A stretch of 64,000 bases of DNA, from assembly GCA_035610365.1 (NCBI GenBank), contig CM069435.1, positions 63,299,389 to 63,363,388 of the forward strand, given 5' to 3'. The notes below the pieces were generated by a model. The model had not been told where the DNA came from. It worked only from the letters and a program-made list of their open reading frames with translations, and did not search any database. This document shows positions 34,295-46,867 of this stretch, piece by piece (within the stretch, counting starts at the first letter, position 1; the number at the start of each line of letters is the position of its first letter). The translations under genes were made by a program, and so were the position numbers. Origin of the DNA: Aquatica leii (Eukaryota; Arthropoda; Insecta; Coleoptera; Lampyridae).

Positions 34295-35416
34295 ATGCCG
34301 CCAAAAACGCGTTTCCAAACACAAACTAGCGTTACGGCAGTTCCTACGGTAAAGAACGAACTCGTAATGGAAGCTAATTCAGTCGTTGATGCCACCGATT
34401 TACACAAAGTAGAAAGTGAGGGAGTAGTTGCTTCTGGTAAGACCGATTTAATTTATAAAACAAAAATTACGGAAACTGTTATGTCTGATTACGAAACTTG
34501 TCAATTTGGTCGCTCTAAATCATCAGGTCCCACCTTAGTTACTGCTTTAGGAGCACGTAAAAAATCGAAAAAGTGCGATCAAACAAAATCAAAAAAAAAT
34601 TCGTTAGAAGCTTCTTTGCTTTCGATAGCTAGTGATTTACAATTAACACATCAAAATCACGAGGCTATAATGAATCTCAACAAAACTATAGTTGATGTAG
34701 CACAAAAGATTTCATCTTCCAATGACATTAAGTTTTCTGTTAATCCTACCGAGATTATTTCTAATGTTAATTTTTGCAAGCATAATAATCCGGAGTCGAT
34801 CGTTTTATTTATCGAGTCGGTTGAAAAGATTCTTAAAATTCCAAATTTACACATGCCGAGTTTTTTAACAGCACTAATTATCAAACTTGATGACCATATA
34901 TCTGAGTGGTGGTCTTCGGTGGTGAATTTCCCTTGGCATCAAATTAAAATTACCCTTTGTGAAAAATATATTAACAAAGCTGATATAATTTTCTTATCAG
35001 ATAAATTCATTAATAGGTCTCAGCGAGTTAACGAGAGTTTTGAAACGTTTACGTCCGATGTTAGATCTAAAGCTCTTGCATTAAATCTTCAATACACGGA
35101 AGAGCATTTAGTGTCACTAATTTGGGCTCATTGTAACCAAGAAACTTATGACATTATAAAATATTTTTCACATCCTTCTAATTTCACCGAACTTGATCAT
35201 ATTATAATTAAAATAGAATCAATCGCCAGAAGAAACCAATCGTTTCAACATACCGTTGCACCAATTTCTAGTTCCTCAAGTCTAGAACTTCGTCCACCTC
35301 CTGCTAACCAACGGCAGTCTCATTCCTTGTATTGTCGTTATTGCCGTAACTACGGGCATATAATAGACAATTGCAAAAAGCTTCGGGATAGAAGAAATTC
35401 TTATCCAAAAAACTAA
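34295..35416 (+). mobile_element. gag: Gag region of the Ty3/gypsy element
   Basis: An open frame of 373 residues. The N-terminal 110 residues are polar. The middle (about 160-300) resembles the retrotransposon Gag capsid domain (WWSSVVNFPWHQIK and surroundings). Near the C-terminus a single zinc knuckle of C-X2-C-X4-H-X4-C form (CRYCRNYGHIIDNC) binds RNA. It lies directly upstream of pol. The product would form the intracellular particle. Confidence 0.85.
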
Positions 35417-35460
35417 TTTCTTATTTTAATATTGGATCTACAAATTCTAGTTTAAGTTGT

Positions 35461-38400
35461 ATGCCGTTAATTTATGTTATTGCAAACGATATTAATTTAT
35501 TAGCTTTACTTGATTCTGGTTCGAGTAATAACTTTATTTCATCTAAAGTTGTTTCTAAAATATCGAAAACAAAAGGTTTCACTATTACTTCTGTTTCTGA
35601 AAGGGTGATGTTGCCTAATTCATCTACAGTTATCGTTAACAAAGCTGTAAAATTGTTTATTAAAATATCTAAATTATCATGGCCTTTGAGATTTTATATA
35701 ATGCCAAATCTAAAATTTGATTTAATTATTGGAGCCGCTTCACTTCATAAAATGAATTTGTTCTTAAATTTTTCAAACAAATGCGTTTCTTTTAAATTTG
35801 CGCAGGATGTTGTTATTCCCTTTTGTAAACCCCACAACCAAAAAAACAATTGTATATTTTCAAATTCAATATGCGAAAGCAAATACGATTTAAATAACGC
35901 TCAAGATTCACAAATTAATAAATTAATTTCTGATTATTCGGATGTTCTATCTAAGAAAATGGGATTTGCTAAGGGTTTTGAATATGAAATTCAGGTTACT
36001 TCAGAGAAACCAGTTTATAAGAATCCCTTTTATCTAAATCCAGTTAAACAAAAGGAACTAGATGAACATCTTAATACGTTACTAGAAAGTGGAATTATCC
36101 GTTACAGTACTTCAAAATACGCTAGTCCAGTTTTTTTCGTTTCAAAGAAAGATTCTAGCAGACGTCTTGTTGTGGATTACAGGGCCGTAAACAAAATCAT
36201 CCAGTACGATCCGTTTCCTCCAGCTAATCAACTCGCTATATTTACCTACCTTCAAGGTGCTAAAATATTTACATTGTTCGATATGAATTCAGCTTTTCAT
36301 CAGATTCCTTTAAAAGAAACTTCCAAAAAATATACCGCATTTGTTACAATGACACATCATTATGAATATAATTTTCTTCCGTTCGGGTTAAAAGTAAGTC
36401 CCACAGGATTGAATAGGCTTATTTGTCGTGAATTTTCTGATATTCGTTTTAAGTTCTTCTTAAATTATTTCGACGATTTTATTATCTTCTCCAAAGATCC
36501 TTGGGAACATATTCAACATATAAAGATAGTCTTAGATCGTTTTCGTAGTTGTGGCATTACCCTAAACCCTGATAAGGCAAAATTTGCAATGGCAAAACTT
36601 AAAATACTGGGTCACATAATTTCTGCTGGTGGTATTCAAATCGATCCGCAACGAGTTGAAGCTATTACTAAGTTACTAATTCCTAAAAATGTCAAACAAG
36701 TACAGCAATTTATCGGAATAGTCTCATTTTGTTCTAAATTTATAATGAATTTTTCAGAGATGGTTGCTCCTTTTAATGAATTAAAAAAGAAAAACGTCAA
36801 ATTTATTATTACCGATAGTCATGTAGCCGCATTCGAAAAACTTAAAAAGGCGATTACAGAGGCTCCTGTTTTGCGTTTACCAGATTTCAGCAAACAATTT
36901 ATAATTCGAACCGATGCCAGTAATATAGGAATTTCCAGAATTTTGCTCCAACAATTTGACGACGGTATACATCCGATTGCATTTGCTTCTAAAAAACTGT
37001 CTTACACAGAAAGGAAATATTCTGTTTATGAAAAGGAATCACTAGCGGTTATTTTCAGTCTAGATAAATTTAAAGATTTTGTTACGGACTCTCACTTTAT
37101 TTTACAAGTTGATTGCGACGCTATCAGATGGTTATCTAATCATCCGAATCAGTTGTCAAAGTTTGGCCGATGGCTTCTGAAGTTATCAAAGTTTAACTTT
37201 ACTATAGAACACATTCCTGGCACCTTAAATAATGCCGCCGATGGGTTATCCCGTCTATTTGATGATTCAGTTCAAGATAATAATACTGGTGACTTAGATT
37301 CATCCTTACTATTGTGCAATTCCCTTCTGGAGATACCCGAATCATTTATCTCGGTCAAGAAACACTAATTAGCCGACGTATATTAAAGACTCATCCGAGC
37401 TCGTATTCTAAACGGAGAGGACGTTAATAACTTTACAATTGAGGACGATTTGTTAATTCGTTTTATAAGACGGAATAGGCACAAGAGGGTAGTTTTCACA
37501 GATTTTTTGAAAAACACTGTAATTTATTATTATCATGATTCACGCATAAGAAACCATAACTCTATAGTAAAAACTTATCGTTCGATCGCAAAAAGAGTGT
37601 GGTGGCACGGAATGTACAAACATATTAAAGAATATGTTTTGGCATGTCATCTTTGTCAAACGTGCAAACCACTTAATACCCAAGTAAATGTGTATCTTGC
37701 TAGTACTCCACCTACTAAAACCTGGGATAAAATCTACATAGATTATGTTGGTCCGGTGATTACTTCAGAAAATGGATATCGTTTCATGTTGTGTTGCGTC
37801 GATGCTTTTTCCAAATGGCTTAAGGTTTATCCTACTCGTAGGTCTACTGCACAGGTGTCTGCCAAATGTTTAACAGACTTATTTTCAACCTACGGTCCAC
37901 CAAAAACATTAGTATCGGATAACGCAAAGTGTTTTTCTAGCCATATCATAGCACAACTTTGCATGAATTGGGGTATACGTCAAGCATTTTCGTCTCCCTA
38001 TCATCCAAGTTCTAACATTAGCGAACGTTGCAACCGAAATCTAAAATATAACTTGACACTTTTAATTAAACAATATTCCATGCAACATAAATCTTGGGAT
38101 AAATTACTTCCTTTCTTTGTATTAAATTACAATAGTACATATCATGATGCCATTGGAACCTCCCCATCATCAATTTTTCTAAACAGAGATATAACAACTC
38201 CGCTGGATAATATATGGAATTTGGAATCTATTTTGTCGACTAAGAAAAAGCCAACATTAGGCGAAGTCCATGAATATCTTCAAAAAGCCCACGTTAAAGC
38301 GAAAAAATATTATAATAAGGGAAAGCTTCCGCAAACTAAGTTTCGTGTCAACCAAAAGGTATTAGTAAAACAGTTTCCGGCGTCAATTCCCCGTACTACT

Positions 38401-38550
38401 CATCAAAAATTTACACCAATATGGTCTTCACCTAAAATAATTAAAGGATTTACTACTCCTGTTTCCGTAATCCTCGAAGATCCAGATAGCAATGAAATTA
38501 CTAAATCGCACATTCAATTTTTACGCGCATATAAAGAAAGCAACTCTTAG
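35461..38550 (+). mobile_element. pol: Pol region of the Ty3/gypsy element
   Basis: Domains follow the Ty3/gypsy order. An aspartic protease with LLDSGSS lies at the start. The reverse transcriptase has FDMNSAFHQIP and the YFDDF catalytic box. An RNase H with RTDAS follows. The integrase has an HHCC zinc-binding module (ending CHLCQTC) and a DDE core (IDYVGP, SDNAKCF). About one break separates protease-RT-RNase H from integrase; otherwise the region looks fresh. Confidence 0.88.
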
Positions 38551-38624
38551 ATGTTAATTGCGAAGTATTGTATTTGTTAACCTATTTTTAAACTTACGCT
38601 TCGCTTTTCTTGTGGCAGGGGGAG

Positions 38625-39170
38625 TGTTACCCTGTACACACTATTCAATGTTGTATTGTAATTGTGATACTGCATTATCAGTATTAAACGTCCTTGTCGA
38701 AGCGCGAAATACTTAAAATTACCTGTTTACCTCTTGCAATTCGACAAGACAGTCGTGCGGTATTAATACTGATAATGTAAGTAAATTGTTAATTATATTT
38801 GTGGTCATAACACTTAAATAAAAATATGCATTTATATAAAATTAAGGTATTTATTAAGTGAATTTATATTAGCATTGATTGGAAGCAGTTGCATCGGTTA
38901 AGGCACTTTGTAAAATACAACCTTATATATATTTAAGCATGCAACTGCATTCAAATCAATTAATTTAATTTAGACCAAATTGTAATATTTGTTTTTATTA
39001 AGATTAGCAAGAGGGTCCTGTTGGGGCTATAATTCTAATTACACGACGATCAAACGTACACCTCCCCAATTACCAACAATAAAGGATTTAGTACCGCATA
39101 CTTGTTTTATTCGATCCGTGGCGTGGCCGTCCAGGTGTCGACAATCCGACACGGGAGCACCACCACTACA
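38625..39170 (+). repeat. 3' LTR
   Basis: Same 546-bp sequence as the 5' LTR, offset by 5039 bases, followed by the CTCT duplication. Confidence 0.92.
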
Positions 39171-39359
39171 CTCTATATGCTATTATATTATGTTATCAAT
39201 AAATAGAAAAAGTTAAATCGTTAAATAAATAGAGCGGTTAGTATCTGTTATTGAGAAGGTACCAAAAAGCAAAACCTTGAAAAAATAATGTCAGTTTACT
39301 AAAAAATCATTTTTAAAAAAATCACATAACAGTAAACTAATATATAATTATAGAATCAT

Positions 39360-39365
39360 TTTATT
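39360..39365 (-). terminator. Polyadenylation signal of ECI2-like copy 1
   Basis: AATAAA on the minus strand just after the stop codon of the gene at 39378-40148, implying a very short 3' UTR. Confidence 0.55.
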
Positions 39366-39377
39366 ATTGCTGCACAT

Positions 39378-40148
39378 TTATAATTTCGATTTTTCATTAA
39401 AATAAGCTTTGATAGATTTTGTAACCGCTCCAGACCTGTACGATTCTTCCATAGCAGATTCTTCGATTAAATTAATTTCCAACAACGTATTTTTGATATT
39501 ATTGTTAATCAGCTTCTTGCAATTTGTGATGAAGGTCCTATTTAACATGCCGTAATTTAATAATTCTTTTATTTGATTTTCTAAGTGTTCGTGTGGAAAA
39601 ATTTTAGATATAAAGTTAAACTTTAATGCTTCTTCTGCTGTTAACGTTTTTCCAAAAAAAAGCATTTCCGCTGCTTTACTTTTACCCATTATTCTTGGAA
39701 ACATGTAGCTTGAGCAGCCTTCTGGTGGAAGACTAAAATTTAAAAACGGTGTTGAAAACGTAGCACAATCCGATGCGTACACTACATCACATAAAGCTAA
39801 AGTAGTCACTGCAATTCCAATTGCTGGACCATTGACTACCGCGATTAGTAGTTTTGGGTACCGAATAAAGGCATCTATAAACTGCAAATACAAATTCGTT
39901 TTCTTTGAAACTGGTTTTTGAGAAGAAGAAAAATATTTGGATTTTAAGTCGACACCACTAGAGTAATAATTCCCTGTTCCTGTAATAACTGTTAATACAA
40001 CTTCGTCATTTTTAGCATCTTCGTTTAAAATATCGATAATAATTTTGTACATATTAAAACTGATTGCGTTTTTCTTGTGCGGTCTATTGAATTTCACTAG
40101 TCGCACTCCGTTTTCCATAGAAATGATTACTTCTTTATGCGATTCCAT
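39378..40148 (-). CDS. ECI2-like enoyl-CoA delta isomerase, copy 1
   Basis: An intronless gene of 256 residues from the ATG at 40148. It has the crotonase fold that moves a 3-enoyl double bond to trans-2-enoyl-CoA, letting unsaturated fatty acids enter beta-oxidation. Visible motifs are FNRPHKKNAI at the N-terminus, the oxyanion-hole segments YYSSGVDL (about residues 61-68) and VNGPAIGIAV (105-114), CDVVYAS, and PPEGCSSY with the expected catalytic Glu143. The last residues EKSKL form a type 1 peroxisomal targeting signal. The acyl-CoA-binding domain found at the N-terminus of mammalian ECI2 is absent. An AATAAA signal lies 13-18 bases past the stop (39365-39360). It lies 207 bp from the LTR element. 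Copies 2 to 4 follow upstream on the same strand. Confidence 0.9.
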   Translation of the reverse strand: MESHKEVIISMENGVRLVKFNRPHKKNAISFNMYKIIIDILNEDAKNDEVVLTVITGTGNYYSSGVDLKSKYFSSSQKPVSKKTNLYLQFIDAFIRYPKLLIAVVNGPAIGIAVTTLALCDVVYASDCATFSTPFLNFSLPPEGCSSYMFPRIMGKSKAAEMLFFGKTLTAEEALKFNFISKIFPHEHLENQIKELLNYGMLNRTFITNCKKLINNNIKNTLLEINLIEESAMEESYRSGAVTKSIKAYFNEKSKL

Positions 40149-40285
40149 TTTAAAAAATATAGAATATTTTGTAATTGTTGATTCTTACACGTTAAAGCAA
40201 ATAACTACACTATTATAAGTTTGGTTACAACACGCTATGGTTGATTAGATAAAGTCTGTGTTATGTATTTATGGATCATAAAAAT

Positions 40286-41038
40286 TTATAATTTACTTTT
40301 TCTAGACTTAAATTTTCTAAGAAATTCTAAAAAGGCATTCGATTGTAAACTTTTGTCTATTAAAGCCATTTCTTTTTCATGCAATGCATTTAATTTATCT
40401 TTTAACATAACGTTCATTAATTTTTTCGTACTTTGAACGACGTCTAATGGCAATTTTCCAATTGTTACGAGTTTTTCAAAAAGTTGGTCTAGTTTTTCGT
40501 GAGCAACTATTTCGGATATTAAATTGAAGTTTAATGCATCTTCCGCCGTTATCGGTTCTCCCAAAAGAAACATTTCCATTGCTTTACTTTTTCCCATTAT
40601 ACGTGGGAAGAGGTAACTGCTACAAGCTTCTGGGCTAAATCCATTATGAATAAACGGAGTACTAAGTGTTGCGTAGTTTGATGCGTAAACGATATCGAAT
40701 AAAGGTAGTATCATCGCGGCTATACCAATAGCAGGTCCGTTTACAACTGTAATTAGAAGCTTTGGATGATTAATCAGAGCACTTATAAATTCTTTTATTG
40801 CGACAATATTAGGCAATTTGTCAACCTGAAGTTCTAAACCACTTGAATAATAAGTTTCGGATCCGGTAAAAATAGTAGCAACTATGTCATTGTTCAACGC
40901 GTCACTGTTAAGCGTACTCGTTATTGTGTGAAGCATGCTTTCATTAATAGCATTTCGTAGTTTAGGTCTATTAATTTTGATAATTCGTACGCCATTTTTT
41001 AAAAATAGTAAGATATTCTCACTGCTAACTTTTGCCAT
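40286..41038 (-). CDS. ECI2-like enoyl-CoA delta isomerase, copy 2
   Basis: An intronless gene of 250 residues. The ATG at 41038 (MAKVSSENILLF) aligns exactly with copy 3, so I prefer it over the upstream in-frame ATG at 41140, which would add a poorly conserved 34 residues. Motifs are INRPKLRNAI, YYSSGLEL, VNGPAIGIAA, FDIVYAS (the usual Cys before Asp is Phe) and SPEACSSY with catalytic Glu137. It ends RKSKL, a peroxisomal signal identical to that of human ECI2. It lies 137 bp upstream of copy 1, and is closest to copy 3 (about 70 percent identity by eye), which is 11 kb away. Confidence 0.9.
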   Translation of the reverse strand: MAKVSSENILLFLKNGVRIIKINRPKLRNAINESMLHTITSTLNSDALNNDIVATIFTGSETYYSSGLELQVDKLPNIVAIKEFISALINHPKLLITVVNGPAIGIAAMILPLFDIVYASNYATLSTPFIHNGFSPEACSSYLFPRIMGKSKAMEMFLLGEPITAEDALNFNLISEIVAHEKLDQLFEKLVTIGKLPLDVVQSTKKLMNVMLKDKLNALHEKEMALIDKSLQSNAFLEFLRKFKSRKSKL

Positions 41039-43347
41039 TGTTTCTAAACACGATTTTTTAACTACATCGTTTTGAACTCGTATACATATATATAATAAGT
41101 GATAAGTAATATGTGATAAACTCTGAAAGTTGAAGATCATAATATGTTCGATAATTTATGTACAGTAAATATTGTTTTTTGTAGTATAGTAAATTAGGAT
41201 TAGCAAATGTTATGTACTATCCGTGAAGAAATTTGAAATACCTAAATACTAAAAAAAGTATCGTAGAGATTAGCGATTTCACAACTAGTTTATACACCTA
41301 AGTTAGCCAATTATAATTAGCAAATTAGCATTACTACGATTACTCAGATACAATTCCGAAAAAGTTCAATTATGTTTCAAATTACCTAACCTGATTACGA
41401 ATACGAAAGCATAAACGTCAAAGTGATCACAGATCTAAATGAATGGGATATTAATTATTAGGTAATTTATTCTTGTTTAAAACTTTAGCTAATTTTAGAA
41501 AGCCGAGAAAATATTATTGTATTTATATAATAAATTATGAAATCGAATGTTTCAGCAAAAATTGTCTTGCACTTTGACAAATATTGATTTACTAAATAGT
41601 CAACAGATACCAGTTATTTTAAATAAGATTACGATCGATATCGATAAAATACAAAATAGTTCTTATGGTTCCCCGTTGCTGTCTTGAACTTGATCATTCG
41701 CTTATTGTAATTCTGGCCGAGGTTTAGGGCAATACATCATTTTTTATATTGCTGTCACAACGACTTTTAACTCATTTATTAGTAAATTCGCTTTTTTACA
41801 TTTTGGTTCTGGAAGTCAGAAGTATAAACTTAAGATGCAAACAAGCAGCTAGTACAAATCTTTGCTTAAACCAAACTGCTTCAAAACGTTTTAAAATTAT
41901 TAAGATGACAACAAAAAGAAATTGATGAAAAACAATTCTATCAAAAATGTCACGCACAGACCAATAGAAACCAATACAAGATGAAATAAGTTTTAATAGG
42001 AATCAATAGGTTCTTAAAAAGAATTCTTTATAAACAGCATTTTAAATAAATCCTATAGATTTTAATGTGGTTTATAATGGAAATAATTAATCAATAATTA
42101 CTCATCAAACTTTAATGTAAATGCAATGTAAATTTTAATAGTTATTTATAGTTTATAAAACAGATGCTCGCGCATAGTGTTTTTTTTTAATTCTAGCAAG
42201 AAATAGTTTAACTAAAAAACATAAAAAGAAAGAACCGACTTCAAAAAAAACTAAACATATCAAACAAAAGAAGCATCAAAATTGGTAAGGGGATTATAAT
42301 ACCTAACACATTTTAAACCGACGCACAGTGGAGCAAATTCACTAAAAGTTGGACAAAATTTCAAACGGACTTAGATTTGAATAAACACAGAGGTAATTGA
42401 GGTTCCTGAATATAAATTCAATATCAAATTTACTATAAACAAAATAGCGGATTCAATGTGGCTTCTACTAATATGAAAAAGTGATCAGTAATTGATCAAA
42501 TTTAGTACATGGAAAGTTAGAAGATTACTGATTACGGATCTAAAGTAAAAATTAGTTTGACATGTATGTATATCAATATCGAAAAGGATATTATGTAATA
42601 TCATTTTTAATTTTACAGAAAAACATACATAAAATGTGAGTTCATTAGTAGCTACTACGTACGTTTTTAATAAATAGTAAATAAATAACAATTTATATAA
42701 TATGTAGGTACTTATTTAAACGTTCTAACTTAATTCTAACTAAACTAATAGATAAATACGAAACGAAGTCTTTAAACTTTTAGAAAAGCGCCTAATTAGG
42801 TTCTACAAATTATGTATAGAAAAAACTAATTGTAACAAATACAGAAAAAACCACTCAGGTACATACGTAGAGATCTATTTGCATTGAACAGCTTTTTGGC
42901 TTGTTTTATGCACTTACACTGCAATTTCTTTTAAAAGGTTTATTCCTTTGTTATTGGTAAATCTGGTGGAAATTATCACAAATTTATAAACTGCGATTGA
43001 TGGTATATACATATGATATTTTATTATTATTTATTTATTTATAAGTTTACAAAAGTTTGTTGGCTTTGCAATATAATACAGATTTATATTTGTTCCTTAT
43101 TGTTTTAAAACTAATCTAACAAAAACATTGGAATACTGATATGTAATAATATATAAACTATTTATCTATGTATAAGAACTCACATAAATATAATTGTTTA
43201 ATAAAAAAAGTAAAAAAAATATGATAAAGATTCTAATGTGTAAACAATCTCACAAGCATTTTGGTACCTAAGGTCATTGACAAGTTAAGTAAAATTAAGT
43301 GCAAAAAAGGTTTACTTATCCTATCGAGTAACTTTTTTCTAAAGGGT
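41039..43347. other. Intergenic between ECI2-like copy 2 and the MULE
   Basis: AT-rich DNA without a gene. A stretch near 42228-42260 (ACCGACTTCAAAAAAAACTA) resembles tails of dispersed insect repeats, but I cannot delimit it. Confidence 0.35.
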
Positions 43348-43356
43348 GTACCGTCT

Positions 43357-46294
43357 GCATTTTTACGTTTCCTAGACCGTGAACGCTACTGGTTGCGCTG
43401 ATCAGCTAGGAAATGTAATGTGCGTCAAAGCACTCCGTTCCCTAGACAATAGGCGCAACAGTGGATGCTGATGCTTAACTCAAAATGCCTGACAGTAGGT
43501 GAGAACAGTATAATATGTAATATGTATGGACAATTACAGATATCTGATGGTAGGTAATAATAGTAGGTACTTAATAAAAAATATGTTAATCGTAATGTTT
43601 ATTATTAACTTAATGTATAATGATATATAATATGTATGAAGAAATGCAGGAGTGTGCACAGTCAGCACATTTTAATGGTTACTTCCATGCATGGCATTTG
43701 TTTGATTGAGATCAATATTTTTACTTAATGATCTCATCTTTTTTGATCTCTTCTTCCTCAAATCTTCCAACTTTGAAGGCTTACCTTTCTGTATAGACCT
43801 AACGCCAGCATGTAAGCTTCTATTTGCACGGCGTGCAATAGAAGTAGGTTAGGCTTTTATCTTCCTCGTTCTTTTACAATTAAACATCTCTGTGCAGATA
43901 TTGGAAAACGACTCGATATTTTCGATATTTTCAGTTTTCTTGTTGAGGTTACATATGTGTTGTAACATAAATTTTGATTAATTGGCTTCAGCAAAATTAT
44001 AAAAGTTGTTTAAGTTTAGTTTAAGTTTTGACAGTTGCATCTAGTATTCTACAGAGTATTCATTATCATTTATCGTATATTCTAACATTTCACTTGCTGT
44101 ATGCTCAACTATATTATTTGCTTCCATGCTTGAACTCATGATTGTTTGTTTCGTTACCATCATTTACTAAGTCAACATTTTCCTCCATTCCCATAAAAAA
44201 AAACTTGTTGACTCCAGTACCTAAAGCTAATGTCGCTAACTCAACGCGGTCTTGAAAAATCAAATCAGGAGCATGCAATAGATTCACATCACTATTATAC
44301 ACTGCGCACAAATGCTTACAAAATTTTCCCCCTGCTCCATCTGGACAATCACATTGCTCTGTTTGAATGTTCACAGTGTACAAGATTTGTTTGTCTAACG
44401 CTGAATTAACAGTATATTCAAAATCGTTTACTTGAGTAGCAGCTAATTCGCTACATTTATTGGCAAACTTTTTGAAATAAATTTGAAGTGTCGTTCTTTT
44501 TGAATTTGCAGCAGAAATACATTTTTGTTGGTAAAATTGTTCCCTATAATATATAATAAAATCCACTAAAGACACAGAATTATAAGATTTACATCTCTTG
44601 AGAACTAGATCTTTAAGTATTCGTATAGAGACTTCCACTATATTATTAGTATTGTGACCCCTAGTTGACATGCCAGTACGAAAGCAGTGGCACTATTCGG
44701 AATTTCTTTTCCACATTTGTTCAAAATAGTTTAAAAATAATTTTGCTGATAGTTGGGAACAGCATAATTACTCTTTGAATAGATTGCAGTCAATTACATT
44801 TTTGCATATAGTACATCCCGAAATTTTTGCATAAGAATTCGTCGTTCTGCTTTTTTAATTCCATGTGACTGGTCCCATAACCAGCGCCATACAGCTTGCA
44901 TCACATAAAAAGTGCAAAGTAAAGTGGTTGACCCAGGAAATATAGTATAGAGCGCATTTATTTCTGCAGCTGAATCATCTGTCATGAACACAGAAGGTGC
45001 TCCCTTACCAGCAAATCCATTAGATCCTAGGACCGCCGTAAATTTTTGAAAACAAGATTCATACACTTTTTGTGTTTGATAACTGTAAATCATACAGCCG
45101 AGAGGTACACCGCCGATTTTAGTAGCACCAAAAAAAAATGTTACTGAATTACCCATTTGATCACATGATTGACTGCTGTCAACAAAAACGATTTCACTGG
45201 AAACATGCATACTGTGACCTCTTAGCATTAAGGGCGTTATTACAACACAGCAAAAAGGCTCTTCGCTTAAAAACATCTTGATTCCATTAACTTCAAAATG
45301 TGCCTTTTTCTCCACCAGCTCTTCAAAAACACTCTTGCTTGTTTTTTCTTCATAATTTTCTTTCCTATGAATAAAAGTTGAAACTGGGAACACATTTGAA
45401 CCGAAATACGTACCTCCATTGTTCATACAAATGATAAATTGAGCGTTCCATAGGATTTACGTGGGCATTAGCCAGAGTTTCACATATTTTATCACCTGAA
45501 GTGGTAGCCAATAGAGTAGATTTATAGAAATGTTTAGCTTTGCTGGGACTCATTCTTTCACTAAAGTATTTCAAAAATTGATCTTTTGTAGACGAGCTTA
45601 TTCTTAGATAGCGATAGGGTTCTGCCACTAAAACCCTGTGGCTATGCGTAAGATGTACCTGAAATTATTAAAATATTATTGTTGTTATATTACAAATTCA
45701 CACTAACTTACCTCTACAATGGGGTTTAGACCCTCCTTAAGGAAGGGATCCCTGCATCTTGAATATTTGTTTTCTTTTTTTACCTTAATATAGATTTTGG
45801 CGCCGCAGTTTCTGTTCCTTTCCCTAACACTACTTACTTTTCTCTCCTTATTTTTTGTATTGTGCTGACAAACCCAATCTTTTCAATACTGCAGTTTTTT
45901 TACAATCCAATCTGTGCAGGTAGCTTTAGAAAAATTTTCAATCCAATTTTTTGCAGTGATATCTAGATCTCTTTCATTGTTGGTTCTTAGAATAACTTTG
46001 AATTGGTCGGAATTAATTATTCTGATATTACAATCAAACGTTTTTATAGTTTCTATTACACTTTCTTTTCTTGATTCATATTGACAAGACTACTATCACA
46101 ACACGAACAAATACGCAAAGTAACACGTACAACTTGCACGTGAATGACACAGACCAATGCAAGTAAACGCGCGAAATATCAAAGGCATGTCATTTGCGCT
46201 CACTGTCTAAGGAACGGAGTGTTTTGACGCGCATTACATTTCCTAGCTGATCAGCGCAACCAGTAGCGTCACGGTCTAGGAAACGTAAAAATGC
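43357..46294 (-). mobile_element. MULE transposon with 9-bp target duplication
   Basis: Terminal inverted repeats of about 102 bp begin GCATTTTTACGTTTCCTAGA at both ends. The 9-bp duplication GTACCGTCT flanks the element (43348-43356 and 46295-46303), as expected for Mutator-like elements. The 2938-bp interior encodes a MULE transposase on the minus strand with an N-terminal zinc-finger-like part, a DDE domain and a SWIM zinc finger. The ends are about 90 percent alike and the target duplication is perfect, so the insertion is not ancient, though the gene is broken. Confidence 0.88.
44114..46095 (-). pseudogene. MULE transposase with SWIM finger, frameshifted
   Basis: Reading the minus strand, an N-terminal region (about 46095-45712) with WVCQHNTKN and RNCGAKIYIKVKK resembles a FLYWCH or WRKY-like finger. 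A 53-bp intron (45711-45659, GT-AG, in frame) follows. Then come VAEPYRYLRISSSTKDQF and the catalytic domain (IVFVDSSQSCD for the first Asp, VFMTDDSAAE for the second). LLCTFYVMQAVWRWLWD is the hallmark CXXH-like box, but with Tyr where His is usual. The SWIM finger CDCPDGAGGKFCKHLC is at about 44355-44305. One frame change lies near 45400 and another, with a small loss, near 44700-44790. So the gene is inactive but largely complete. Confidence 0.82.
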
Positions 46295-46303
46295 GTACCG
46301 TCT

Positions 46304-46864
46304 GTACGGTGAGCGTTAGTAACAATCGTGTGGCAAAGGATGGCAGCAAAAATAATTGATTCAAATTTTGTCACTCTATTAAAATTAAGGTTTCTATCTG
46401 TGTGATTATCCATAAAATGTTTCTTTAAAAATCACTCCGAATATTTTGTATTGCTCTAAATTACTTGACATATGTGATAGACAAGGGTGATAGCAAATAC
46501 TCACGTGATTAAAACAAACATTTTTGTGTTCAAATTTCAAGCGATTCCAATAAATAGAAAGTGAGTTATGCATTTTTAAATATAAACAATTTGTGTATGT
46601 TTGGTTTTCTTTGTATTTTTTATTGGTATATAATTAGAGGTATTATAGTTAGCTAACGTAGAGTAATAAAAATTAATTAAAACTTGTAATCATTTTGTAT
46701 TAAAATTTCGGCAATATAGAAACACCAAAAGTATTCTTTGTTCGGTAAAACGAATGTATTGCCGGCCATTTCAATTTTGTCAATTCAATTGTTTTATGTA
46801 TATGGAGAAAATCAATTTATTAAACGACGTTTTCCACAAATTAGTACTTAAAATTTAAAATTAC
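46304..46864. other. Intergenic, nothing recognised
   Basis: Short AT-rich spacer between the MULE and the PIF/Harbinger MITE. No gene or repeat is supported. Confidence 0.4.
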
Positions 46865-46867
46865 TAA

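Larger units (their letters stand above)
33586..39170 (+). mobile_element. Ty3/gypsy LTR retrotransposon, young
   Basis: A 5585-bp element bounded by two 546-bp LTRs and a 4-bp target duplication CTCT (33582-33585 and 39171-39174). The LTRs run TGTTAC to ACTACA and look identical by eye, which points to a very recent insertion. A primer-binding site (TGGTAGCAGAGCG, from 34134) follows the 5' LTR by two bases, and a purine tract (GGCAGGGGGAG) precedes the 3' LTR. Gag and pol lie between, in the order protease, reverse transcriptase, RNase H, integrase, which defines Ty3/gypsy. There is no envelope gene. It looks nearly whole, with about one break, in pol. Confidence 0.93.

Noticed and set aside
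41039-41140. N-terminal extension of isomerase copy 2 from the ATG at 41140
   Set aside because: The extra 34 residues have no counterpart in the other copies, and the ATG at 41038 aligns exactly with copy 3.
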